Source: Gemmataceae bacterium (GTDB lineage Bacteria > Planctomycetota > Planctomycetia > Gemmatales > Gemmataceae). Taken from it: a stretch of DNA of 60,332 nt. A program made the translations under genes and the position numbers. Below, piece after piece: positions 35,420-43,942 of this stretch; within the stretch, counting starts at the first letter, position 1; every line of letters begins with the position of its first letter. The stretch is from positions 1 through 60,332 of the forward strand of contig SHZZ01000018.1 of NCBI GenBank assembly GCA_009692005.1, read 5' to 3'. A model generated the notes under the pieces. That model saw nothing but the letters and a program-made list of their open reading frames with translations, searched no databases and was not told where the DNA came from.

Positions 35420-36307
35420 TTACGAACCGACCAACACCACTCGGAGGACATCCTTGAGGAAATACACCCGTTTGAGGGTTGTGGTCATGGACGGGCTGAT
35501 TTCAATTTCAACATTATCGGAGGCTCCTGGTCCCTCATGCACCGCCCTGACTTCAAAAAACTCCACATAATTGGGATTGCCGCCGGGGGTATCCAAACCC
35601 ATCAGCCATTGCCTCGGTTTTAATTGCACCGAGGAGTTTCCGGTTACTCTGAAAGTGGTAGGGGAGGATATTTGTCCTGGATCAACATTAAAAGAGGTGT
35701 AATCGGTTGGACTTTGGCTGCGGCCCTTAAAGATCAAAATATGGCGTCGAATTTTCCCGGGAGCAGACATGGGAAGCGGCTTCATAAAAAAATGCGCCAA
35801 AGTAAACTTTCCCTCGCGATCCACCGCCACCGTCAACCCATCGTCATCCACATTCCCCAACCCTTGCTTGTTCAAAACCACATCACTATTCAGGGTGAAA
35901 AACCGACCATTGATGTCCGCCTCCGTCGCTTGGCCAACAATTGTGGGAATTTTTGCATTGGCAACATTCGCCAGGGAAGGTAACCCGGCCACGCCTGCCG
36001 CTTGATCCAGAAAAAGGAAAATTGGGCTGTCATTGTTACCCGGAGCAGTCCACCCTGGGGGAAGGGGGCTGGTCGGGGGGACCGTTAATTTGCCCACATA
36101 ATTGTCGGACATCCAATCGACGCCGTCATGCATGGCCCGGGCGTTGACCAATCCCTCGGCAATTTGCGCGTTGGCAATTGCGCGCCCCATCATGTCGGCG
36201 GCTGCGGGAAAAATCGCCAGCACTCCCAGCATGCCTATGGCCATGATGAACATCGATACCAAAACTTCCATTAGTGTCATGCCTTTTCTTTTCATGGTCA
36301 TCCTCAC
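35420..36307 (-). CDS. Pseudopilin, GspI/PilV-like
   Basis: 295 residues. The leader KRKG is followed by MTLMEVLVSMFIMAIGMLGVLAIFPAA; Met replaces the usual Phe at +1 and Glu5 is kept, both typical of GspI/PilV proteins. A globular domain follows. It overlaps the GspH-like gene by 4 nt (ATGA) and starts the I-J-K end of the operon. It is expected to be a minor pseudopilin that starts tip assembly. Confidence 0.82.
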   Translation of the reverse strand: MRMTMKRKGMTLMEVLVSMFIMAIGMLGVLAIFPAAADMMGRAIANAQIAEGLVNARAMHDGVDWMSDNYVGKLTVPPTSPLPPGWTAPGNNDSPIFLFLDQAAGVAGLPSLANVANAKIPTIVGQATEADINGRFFTLNSDVVLNKQGLGNVDDDGLTVAVDREGKFTLAHFFMKPLPMSAPGKIRRHILIFKGRSQSPTDYTSFNVDPGQISSPTTFRVTGNSSVQLKPRQWLMGLDTPGGNPNYVEFFEVRAVHEGPGASDNVEIEISPSMTTTLKRVYFLKDVLRVVLVGS

Positions 36308-37182
36308 AATCCTTCTACTCGCGGATCACGGGCAAAGAGAAACACATCAGTTGCCGGTCCGGGAGAAAACACGCCCACCGCCCCGGTGCGCTTGCGGATG
36401 GCGATAATGGCGTCACTGTTGTAATCGCTGGATCCAATCTTGTGCATCCACAAGAAAACATCCTGGTTGTTCCCGATGTTGGCGTTGCCTCCGGCCATGT
36501 CAAATAAGATGTCGTAATTGGATCCAATAACCGGGGGAAGCTGGCTGCGCGGTGTCCCCGACGGGGTCAACATGATTTCATAACCGATTGGCAACTCCAG
36601 GGGCTCCTCCCCTGGCACCGGCCGGGCTTGCCTGATGATCCGGTAATCCCTCAGCATATTTTTTATGGGTGAGGCTGGGTCATCCAGATTGGCGCCGATT
36701 TGAAGGATCTTTCCACTGGCGCCATAGGCGGAAAAATAAGTCGCCTGCCGGGTGGAATTCACCACCAGATAATCCCAGGGCATGACCATGGCTTCAAAAT
36801 CGCCACCCCAAACATCAGTGACGAAATTAGCCAGGTAAACCCCGGCGGCGGGTTTGGTGATATTGAGATTCCCCAGCGAATAGCCGGTCAAATCAGCAGG
36901 CTTTTGCACCAGCAGCAATTTCTGGAAGTTGCCGGTGTTGACATCCGGAATCAAGCGCACGCCGGTCACCAAATGGTCCCGGCGGGCCTTTTGCCGACCG
37001 CTAACCACCATCATTTGCACCCGGTTGGCGCCCATGGCCAGGGCGTTATCATCACTGGCCTTTGGGTAAAAAACCGCGGTAATCGTGGCCAGGAGAACGA
37101 TAATCCCCATGGCCACCAATAACTCCACCAGGGTGAAACCCCGGCGAAATCGCCCAAGCATTGTCCAAGTCAACTGGCGCAT
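36304..37182 (-). CDS. Pseudopilin, GspH-like
   Basis: 292 residues. Leader RFRRG is followed by FTLVELLVAMGIIVLLATITAVF (Glu5 kept). The next helix (NRVQMMVVSGRQKARRDHLVTGVRLI) resembles the GspH domain, in which Arg-containing helices precede a beta-rich domain. It overlaps the GspI-like gene by 4 nt. The role is a minor pseudopilin joining the shaft to the tip; the leader is a few residues longer than usual (MRQLTWTMLGRFRRG). Confidence 0.82.
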   Translation of the reverse strand: MRQLTWTMLGRFRRGFTLVELLVAMGIIVLLATITAVFYPKASDDNALAMGANRVQMMVVSGRQKARRDHLVTGVRLIPDVNTGNFQKLLLVQKPADLTGYSLGNLNITKPAAGVYLANFVTDVWGGDFEAMVMPWDYLVVNSTRQATYFSAYGASGKILQIGANLDDPASPIKNMLRDYRIIRQARPVPGEEPLELPIGYEIMLTPSGTPRSQLPPVIGSNYDILFDMAGGNANIGNNQDVFLWMHKIGSSDYNSDAIIAIRKRTGAVGVFSPGPATDVFLFARDPRVEGL

Positions 37183-37195
37183 GCATCCCCGCTGG

Positions 37196-37945
37196 TTAAT
37201 AAATCAACTCCAGGGAAACCGTACCGGCAACCGCCGCATCATCGGCCGTGGCCTGGTCCTTGTACTTCAATTTGAATTGAATCGGTTTGCCATTGCCATC
37301 GGCTATAAAGCGGATCCCATTTTCTGTTGTTACGGCCCCGCCAAGGTCCTCAGCCTTGAGCCCATCTGGATTGGCTTCCAACGCCAGCAATAGACAAGAG
37401 GAATTTTGCATTTCAATTGTGCCATTCGTTGGCGACCCCATGGAGGTCCACCCTTGCTTGACTCCAGACGATACCGCCCTTTCCGCAATACTTAATTTAG
37501 TGTTGAAGGCGTTGTTAATCCTGGCCTTGTAGCCAATGTTGACCGAGGGGTTAAAATCAAAGGTAACCGTTCCGCTAACATCGCTGAACCTCGTGGGAAA
37601 GGCCCGGCCTATCATGAGGTCCACATAAACCAGTTCATTACGCCGACTTGGCTCCCTTAAACCAACTAGCGAGGGCGAAGGGTTTTGCAAAAAGTCCCCC
37701 GCATTGGTGAGATTGGTTTTCGTGGTTCCCGTCAGACTGGGATAATCCAGATGCGCCTGGTTGCGTATGTTTTTCAGAACCCGTTCGATGGCGCTTTGCA
37801 ACAACTTGACGGTTTTCTCCGTGGAGGCGTTTTGCTGCACACCCAACATCCGCACAATCACGCCCACGCTAATGGCCGCCAGGATGGCAATGATGGATAT
37901 TACCACCAGGAGTTCAACCAGGGTAAACCCGCGCCGTTTTCGCAT
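37196..37945 (-). CDS. Type IV pilin-like/pseudopilin protein
   Basis: 249 residues. A short leader MRKRRG precedes FTLVELLVVISIIAILAAISVGV, a near-perfect N-methylation motif with Glu5. The globular part has no disulfide-loop Cys pair of note. The sequence resembles prepilins of the GspG class, but it is longer than usual GspG (about 150) and is second in the row. It may be a second major subunit or a GspH-type subunit. Confidence 0.8.
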   Translation of the reverse strand: MRKRRGFTLVELLVVISIIAILAAISVGVIVRMLGVQQNASTEKTVKLLQSAIERVLKNIRNQAHLDYPSLTGTTKTNLTNAGDFLQNPSPSLVGLREPSRRNELVYVDLMIGRAFPTRFSDVSGTVTFDFNPSVNIGYKARINNAFNTKLSIAERAVSSGVKQGWTSMGSPTNGTIEMQNSSCLLLALEANPDGLKAEDLGGAVTTENGIRFIADGNGKPIQFKLKYKDQATADDAAVAGTVSLELIY

Positions 37946-37960
37946 CTTCCGTTTTTCCTG

Positions 37961-38806
37961 TTAGGTGGCTGGCAACCCTAATTTTCTCGGGGAAAAATTA
38001 GACATATCGTCCGACCCGGGGTCATTCAACCCATACCCTGTATCCGGATTCCACTGGCTGTCGCCAGCGCCAAAAGCCTTGTCCTTTCCGGAACTAATGA
38101 TTTGGAATGTTTTGGGGTTCGTGTAGACAACAGTGGCCACCGGCCTCCGGTAGGGCTTCACGCCTCCAAGGGCAGGGTTTTTATTGGAAAAATAAGCGTA
38201 ATCATGGTTTTCAAAATAGACATAATCCCCACCCAGCGGATCCCGAAGCGTTAGGTGATTGGCGCTTTTAGCTATGCGGTTGGCATCAAATTCATAATAA
38301 GGCCCCTTGCGTTTGGTCGCCTTCAGGTCGCTGGGATCTTGCCGACTGGTGGAAAAACCCTGAAAAAAGACCTTCCCGTTGGCATCGGTATTGGGAATCC
38401 CGCCCAAAAAGAAAACCAGCGCTTCCATCCCTTCCAAAGTCACCGAGTTGGGAGTGGCCGCCCCCAGCCAATCCACATTGCCGGCGGGATCACCCGAAAC
38501 GGATTTCCCAAACATTTTGGTAATGATGTTCCAATCTGCTGGATTGTTCGTCTTAAAAGCCGCCACGCTTTTATAAAGGGTAATTTTGCAGGGCAGGTAC
38601 TCGACATTTCCCAAATCGAGCTTGGCAGCGGAAAGGCCCGCTTCCAACTGCCCGATCTCTGTGCGCACGATGACATCGTCGGCGCGCTTCAACACCGCCA
38701 TGACACCCGCCAGCAGCAAGCCCGCCAGCACGCCAATGATGGCAATTACCACCAAGAGTTCCACCAGGGTGAAAGCGGGACGGGGGACTGGTCTGATCCT
38801 ATTCAT
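37961..38806 (-). CDS. Major pseudopilin candidate, GspG-like
   Basis: 281 residues. After a basic leader (MNRIRPVPRPA) comes FTLVELLVVIAIIGVLAGLLLAG, with Glu5 and a helix typical of GspG. The residue before the cleavage point is Ala rather than Gly, an unusual but tolerated change. It follows gspF directly, the normal place of the major pseudopilin gspG. Later sequence includes DPLGGDYVYFEN, similar in place to the calcium-loop region of GspG. Confidence 0.82.
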   Translation of the reverse strand: MNRIRPVPRPAFTLVELLVVIAIIGVLAGLLLAGVMAVLKRADDVIVRTEIGQLEAGLSAAKLDLGNVEYLPCKITLYKSVAAFKTNNPADWNIITKMFGKSVSGDPAGNVDWLGAATPNSVTLEGMEALVFFLGGIPNTDANGKVFFQGFSTSRQDPSDLKATKRKGPYYEFDANRIAKSANHLTLRDPLGGDYVYFENHDYAYFSNKNPALGGVKPYRRPVATVVYTNPKTFQIISSGKDKAFGAGDSQWNPDTGYGLNDPGSDDMSNFSPRKLGLPAT

Positions 38807-38826
38807 GGCTTCTCCTATTCTCCCGG

Positions 38827-40062
38827 TTATTTACTCAAACCTTCCAACATGCCGATCAACGGCATGAACAGGGCGATAACGATGGTGCCGATCACCAAGC
38901 CCAGGAACACGATCATGATCGGTTCCAACAAGCTGATCAGGCTTTCCACCATGACATTGACTTCTTCATCGTAAATGTCGGCGATCTTGTACAACATGCT
39001 GTCGAGGTCGCCGGTCTCTTCGCCGACATCGACCATGTTGACGACCATGTCGTCGACCAGTCGGCTTTCCTTCAAGGGTTGGGAAAGGGTGTCGCCTTCG
39101 CGAATGGATTCATAGACGCGCTGGTACATGCGCTCGAAGACCATGTTGGTGCAGGTGTCGCGGACGATGGTGAGAGCTTCGAGAATGGGCACGCCGGACG
39201 CCACCAGCGTGCCGAGGGTGCGGGTGCTGCGCGCGATGGAAGTTTTCTCGATCAAGGGTCCGACAATGGGAATCCAGAGGTAGACGCGGTCAATTACATA
39301 GGCGCCGCTTTTGTTCATGCGCAACAACTTCATCATCAAAAGGAAAGTCATCGGTATGAGAGGTATGACATACCAGTAGACGGACACCCAGCGGGAGGTG
39401 GCCATGAGGGCCGTGGTCAGGTCTGGCAGCTTCATGCCGAAGTCTTTGAAGATCTTCTCGAACTTCGGGATGATGTAAATCATGATGAAGCAGAGGATGG
39501 AGACGGCGACGAGGATAACGACGCAAGGATAGATCATGGCTCCAGTGATGCGGCGCTTAAGGCTCTGGGACTTTTCCTTGAAGTCTGCCAGGCGCTGGAG
39601 AATGATTTCCAGGGCGCCGCCCGCCTCGCCCGCTTTTACCATGTTGACATACAGGCGGTCGAAGCATTTGGGGTGCTTGGCGAAGGCCTCGCTCAAGGTG
39701 GAGCCGGATTCGACATCCTCGACCACATCCATGACAGCGTTTTTCAAGATGCCGGGCTTCATCTGCCCCTCGAGGATGCGCAAACTTCTCAAGATGGGTA
39801 GACCGGCGTCTTGCAGGGTGGAAAATTGCCGGGTGAAAGTGCAGAGTTTCTTCATTGAAACTCCGCCAATGGAAAAAGTCCGCTTCTTCTTCTTGCCTTT
39901 TTTCTTTTCCTTGCCTTTTTTCGCCGCGAACTCCGTTATCTTCGTAACGAAGTAACCCATCTGGCGGATCTTTTGTTGGGCTTCTTCTTCGGTGGCGGCA
40001 TCGACGGAGTCCTTGACTTCCGTGCCTGTGGTGTCCATGGCCTCGAACTTATAAGTTGGCAT
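38827..40062 (-). CDS. gspF: Type II secretion/type IV pilus inner-membrane platform protein
   Basis: 411 residues, the usual GspF/PilC length. The N-terminus (MPTYKFEAMDTTGTEV) and the DAATEEEAQQKIRQMGYFV segment are typical. Two GspF domains each carry conserved cytoplasmic helices (FTRQFSTLQDAGLPILRSLRI and STRTLGTLVASGVPILEAL), with three membrane helices (about 165-190, 220-240, 370-400). It links the ATPase to the pseudopilin at the inner membrane. A Lys-rich insert at about 45-65 is unusual. Confidence 0.93.
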   Translation of the reverse strand: MPTYKFEAMDTTGTEVKDSVDAATEEEAQQKIRQMGYFVTKITEFAAKKGKEKKKGKKKKRTFSIGGVSMKKLCTFTRQFSTLQDAGLPILRSLRILEGQMKPGILKNAVMDVVEDVESGSTLSEAFAKHPKCFDRLYVNMVKAGEAGGALEIILQRLADFKEKSQSLKRRITGAMIYPCVVILVAVSILCFIMIYIIPKFEKIFKDFGMKLPDLTTALMATSRWVSVYWYVIPLIPMTFLLMMKLLRMNKSGAYVIDRVYLWIPIVGPLIEKTSIARSTRTLGTLVASGVPILEALTIVRDTCTNMVFERMYQRVYESIREGDTLSQPLKESRLVDDMVVNMVDVGEETGDLDSMLYKIADIYDEEVNVMVESLISLLEPIMIVFLGLVIGTIVIALFMPLIGMLEGLSK

Positions 40063-40090
40063 AAGTCACGCTCCCCAAAGCCGAAAAACC

Positions 40091-42067
40091 TTAATCGTCA
40101 ACCACGGTCTCGCGGACCACCTCTTCCAGAGAAGTCAGTCCATCGTAAATGGCGCTCAACCCCGATTCGCGCAGGGTATGCATGCCCATGCGCAGGCAGG
40201 CATTGCGCAGTTCATCGGTGGAGCCTTCGGTGGAAATCAAGTCGCGCAGTTCATCGTTCATGACCACGAATTCATGGATCGCCAGGCGGCCCTTGTAGCC
40301 GGTGTTGCTGCAAATGTCGCAGCCTTTGCCATAGAAGAACTTCTTGCCCTGAATCATCTCGGTGGTGAGGTTGAGTTCGAGAAGTTGATCCGGGCCAGGG
40401 TTGAATTCCTCGCGGCAATTGACGCAAATGCGCCGCACCAGACGCTGCGCCAGAATCCCTTCCACCGTGGCAGTGATCAGGTAAGAAGGCAAGCCCATGT
40501 CGCGCAGTCGGGTGATGGTGCTGGGGGCGTCGTTGGTGTGCAGGGTGCTGAAGACGATGTGGCCAGTGAGGGAAGCCTGGACAGCGATCTCGGCAGTTTC
40601 CAAATCGCGAATCTCGCCCACGAGAATCTTGTCCGGGTCCTGGCGCAAGATGCTTCGCAGCGCCGCCGCGAATGTCAGGCCTATCTCGTGGTTGATCGGA
40701 CACTGCACGATCCCTTCGATTTCGTATTCGACCGGGTCTTCCGTGGTGATGATCTTGTCTTCAACCACATTGAGTTCGTTGAGGGCGGAATACAGAGTGG
40801 TGGTCTTGCCGGAACCGGTCGGCCCGGTGACCAGGATGATGCCGTTGGGCTTGAGAATCAGTTCGCGGAAGGAGGCCAGGATTTTCGGGTCCATGCCCAG
40901 TTTATTAATGTCCAGGGCCACGACCGTGCGATCGAGGAGCCGAATAACCGCGCTTTCACCAAAGAGGGTGGGCAAGGTGCTGACGCGCATGTCGATGCGG
41001 TTGCCGCCCACGGTCAATTCGATGCGGCCGTCCTGAGGCATGCGGCGCTCGGCGATGTCGAGGTTGGCCATGACCTTGATGCGGCTGGAGATGGCGCTGG
41101 CCAGGTAGCGCGGCGGCGCCGGCAATTCAAACAGCACCCCATCGTGCTTGTAGCGCACTTTGTATTCTTCTTCAAACGGCTCGAAGTGAATATCGCTGGC
41201 CTTGTCGCGGATGGCCATGAGGAAAACCATGTTCAAATAGCGTCGCACCGGCGCCGACTCCGCCTGCTCCATCAAGGTTTCCAAATCGATGCTGACTTCG
41301 GCCTTGCGCCTGCCCCGGGTATCGTCGCCTTCCATCTGCTGGATCAGGTCGGCAATGCTCTCTTCTTTTCCGGCGTAGCATTTCTTCTGGGTTTCCTCGA
41401 ACGCGCTTTGAGGAACCAGCAAGGTGACCACATCGTTCAAGCCCAGCAAATTGCGCAAGTCGTCGGCGACGGTGATGTTGTTGGGGTCGGCGATGGCCAC
41501 CGTAAGGATGCGATCCTTGACCGATAGCGGAATTACCTTGTAAAGGCTGGCCATGGTCGCCGGCACCAGGAGAATGGCATCGGGCTGCGGCTTGATTTCG
41601 TTCAAGTTGGCAATTTTGAGATTGCTTTGCTGGGCCAGCGCTTCCACCTGCTGGTCTTCGTTGATGAGCCCGCGGGATATAGCAACCTGGCCAATCTGCT
41701 TGCCGCTGCTCTTGGCTTCTTCCAAAAGATCCCAAAGCTGCTGTTCATCAATGAGGCCTTTTTCGACGAGGATCTGGCCGACTTTTTTCTTACCGCCCGG
41801 CTTGGTTTTAACCTCGGGGGGCCTTTTGGCTACTGGCGCGGTTTTTTGCACCGGTTTGCTTTCCGGCGCTTTCCCACCTGGGCCGGCCGGAGCAGGCTTT
41901 ACGGCAGGATTGGCCTTGGCAACCGGAGCGCCAGGCGCCACGGGGCGGGCCGCCTGCCCTGCAGGCGTGGCAGGACGAACTACCGCCGCGCCCGCCGGTT
42001 TTTGCGGCACGGGGGCCTTGGTCGCGGGGCCCGATCCCGGGTTCGGATTGTTCAACGGCGTACTCAT
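40091..42067 (-). CDS. gspE: GspE/PilB-type assembly ATPase (first copy)
   Basis: 658 residues. An N-terminal 75-residue Pro/Ala/Lys-rich disordered tail is unusual. A MshEN/T2SE N-terminal domain (VGQILVEKGLIDEQQLW) follows, then the ATPase core with Walker A GPTGSGKTTTLY, the Asp box, Walker B (ILVGEIRDLETAEIA) and the His box. Four Cys (CVNC, CDIC) bind zinc, as in GspE/PilB. It should drive pseudopilus assembly. It follows pilT and precedes gspF. Confidence 0.94.
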   Translation of the reverse strand: MSTPLNNPNPGSGPATKAPVPQKPAGAAVVRPATPAGQAARPVAPGAPVAKANPAVKPAPAGPGGKAPESKPVQKTAPVAKRPPEVKTKPGGKKKVGQILVEKGLIDEQQLWDLLEEAKSSGKQIGQVAISRGLINEDQQVEALAQQSNLKIANLNEIKPQPDAILLVPATMASLYKVIPLSVKDRILTVAIADPNNITVADDLRNLLGLNDVVTLLVPQSAFEETQKKCYAGKEESIADLIQQMEGDDTRGRRKAEVSIDLETLMEQAESAPVRRYLNMVFLMAIRDKASDIHFEPFEEEYKVRYKHDGVLFELPAPPRYLASAISSRIKVMANLDIAERRMPQDGRIELTVGGNRIDMRVSTLPTLFGESAVIRLLDRTVVALDINKLGMDPKILASFRELILKPNGIILVTGPTGSGKTTTLYSALNELNVVEDKIITTEDPVEYEIEGIVQCPINHEIGLTFAAALRSILRQDPDKILVGEIRDLETAEIAVQASLTGHIVFSTLHTNDAPSTITRLRDMGLPSYLITATVEGILAQRLVRRICVNCREEFNPGPDQLLELNLTTEMIQGKKFFYGKGCDICSNTGYKGRLAIHEFVVMNDELRDLISTEGSTDELRNACLRMGMHTLRESGLSAIYDGLTSLEEVVRETVVDD

Positions 42068-42094
42068 TCCTTCCCCTTCACCCAGCGGCCGATT

Positions 42095-43264
42095 TTAACG
42101 CTTCATCCCTCGGCGCGGCGGTGCTTTATCCTCTTCACCTTCGTCTTCCTCCTCTTCATCATCTTCAATGTCATCGTCTTCCTCTGAGAAATTTCCCTCC
42201 TCCGCCTGCTTGATTTTTTCGGCCAGCTCCGCCGGCTTATTGCACCGGCCCAAGACTTCTTCCTTGTCCACCGTGCCCGAGCGCCACAACTTGAACAAGC
42301 TTTCATCCATCAGGAACATGCCGTGCTTGCGCCCAGTTTGAATGGAGGAATCGATGCGATAGGTTTTGTTCTCGCGGATCAGATTGGCCACGGCGGGCGT
42401 GACCACCATCATTTCATAGGCGGCGACCATGCCCTCCGGCTTTTTCGGCAGCAAAGTTTGCGAAAGCACGCCGATCAGCGCGGTGGAAAGCTGCGTGCGG
42501 ATCTGATCCTGTTGCTCCTGCGGAAACACATCGATGATACGGTTGACCGTGCTGGAAGCGCCGTTGGTGTGCAGGGTGCCGAACACCACATGCCCCGTTT
42601 CCGCCGCTTCAATGGCGGCGTGGATGGTTTCCAAATCGCGCATTTCACCCACGAGAATGATGTCGGGGTCCATGCGCAGTGCGCGGCGAATACCCTCTTT
42701 AAAACTGGGCACATCAACGCCAATTTCCCGCTGGTTAAATGTCGACTTCTGGTGTTTGTGGAAGTACTCGATCGGATCTTCCAGAGTGATCACATGCTTG
42801 TCGTAATTCATGTTGATAAAGTTCAACATGCTGGCCAGCGAGGTGGTTTTGCCGGAACCGGTCGGGCCGGTCACCAGGAGGAGTCCGCGCGGGCGGGTGA
42901 TCAGGCGCTTGATGGCGTCCGGCATGCCCATCTGCTCGAAGGAGATGAAACCGGAGGGAATTCGCCGCATGACCATGCCGATATGTCCGCGCTGGCGGAA
43001 AACCGCCACGCGGAAGCGCGTGCCCCCAAGGAACTCAATGGCGAAGTCGGTGCCGCCCACCTCTTGCAATTCCTGCTGGCAGCGGTCTGGCGTGATGCTC
43101 TTCATCAGGCCCACGGTGTCGTCAGAATCCAACACCTTGGTTTCCAGTTTCTTCATTCGGCCATGATGACGAATAACCGGCGGCTGACCGGTGGTAATGT
43201 GTAAATCGTTCGCTTTTAATTGAATGACTGTGGCAAGGAGTTTGTCGATCGCTATGGTGGCCAC
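42095..43264 (-). CDS. pilT: PilT-type retraction ATPase
   Basis: 389 residues. The N-terminus (ANDLHITTGQPPVIRHHGRMKKL) and Walker A (GPTGSGKTTSLASML) are characteristic of PilT, and the AGNLxxxQ-type region reads RKHGMFLMDESL. Walker B lies in DIILVGEMRDLETI. The last about 50 residues are very acidic (runs of Glu/Asp), unusual for PilT. A retraction ATPase is normal in type IV pili and absent from typical type II secretion, so this gene gives the locus a pilus character. A 680-nt gap precedes it. Confidence 0.93.
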   Translation of the reverse strand: MATIAIDKLLATVIQLKANDLHITTGQPPVIRHHGRMKKLETKVLDSDDTVGLMKSITPDRCQQELQEVGGTDFAIEFLGGTRFRVAVFRQRGHIGMVMRRIPSGFISFEQMGMPDAIKRLITRPRGLLLVTGPTGSGKTTSLASMLNFINMNYDKHVITLEDPIEYFHKHQKSTFNQREIGVDVPSFKEGIRRALRMDPDIILVGEMRDLETIHAAIEAAETGHVVFGTLHTNGASSTVNRIIDVFPQEQQDQIRTQLSTALIGVLSQTLLPKKPEGMVAAYEMMVVTPAVANLIRENKTYRIDSSIQTGRKHGMFLMDESLFKLWRSGTVDKEEVLGRCNKPAELAEKIKQAEEGNFSEEDDDIEDDEEEEDEGEEDKAPPRRGMKR

Positions 43265-43942
43265 GAATGCAATCCTCCTGGTTGTCAGCTAAACCGTTCT
43301 CAATGGGATCCAGGGTTTCAAAAACATAAGGGAAATGTAATGAAGCAATTGGGCTTCCCTTCCCCCAGGCCAGCCGCTCCCCAACAGAATTATTTCCATT
43401 TGAGCGCTAAACACAAAATGGAAAACAAGCCGCCAATGGGTAAAAAGCAACCGGCATAGGATTCCCAAACCCTGAAATCCGAGTTAATTGTTGCTTAAAA
43501 AAGCAAAACAGGCAAGTAAAAAACGCCCTAAATGGTGAAGGGAGAATACTTTAAGAACGGGAAAGCAAAGAATGTGAATTCAATTATTTTACAAGCAATA
43601 CTTTTGTAACCGACATTAAATTCGGAAATCCCGCGAATTCATAACTTTGCCGGAGTGCGATTTTAGTTTCACCCACTCCAAGTGTTGGGTTGGGCGTGGG
43701 GAGGGGTAAACTCACCCCCCAAGCCATTCAAAAAGTCAGGCAGGCCTTCTTACCGAAACCCGATTCCGTGAAAGGGGGCGCATCAGCCGGTCTTTAGCCC
43801 TTTTAGTGGCGGCGTGGGCAATGGTGTGAGTGTTTTGATTTCCCCCTCCCCCCCTTGAATGATTGGGCGGGGTGAGGGGAAGTTTTTCCCTTCGATATCA
43901 GGCCCAGGGTGGCCAGTCAACCCAGCGCCTTGGGCCAATAAA
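43265..43942. other. Large intergenic region between gspE2 and pilT
   Basis: About 680 nt without a convincing gene. It likely holds the promoter of the pilT-gspE-F-G... operon on the minus strand. C-rich and G-rich arms at about 43840-43880 (CCCCCTCCCCCCC and GGGCGGGGTGAGGGG) can pair imperfectly, but no U tract follows on the minus strand, so the terminator role is unclear. The short plus-strand frame at 43220-43459 has no ribosome site and overlaps pilT, so it is not taken as a gene. Confidence 0.5.

Noticed and set aside
40178-41527. Long plus-strand frame opposite gspE
   Set aside because: It is antisense to an unmistakable ATPase, with no ribosome site and composition typical of a reverse-complement shadow.
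43220-43459. 79-residue plus-strand frame in the gspE2-pilT gap
   Set aside because: It overlaps the pilT start, lacks a ribosome site and has low-complexity composition.
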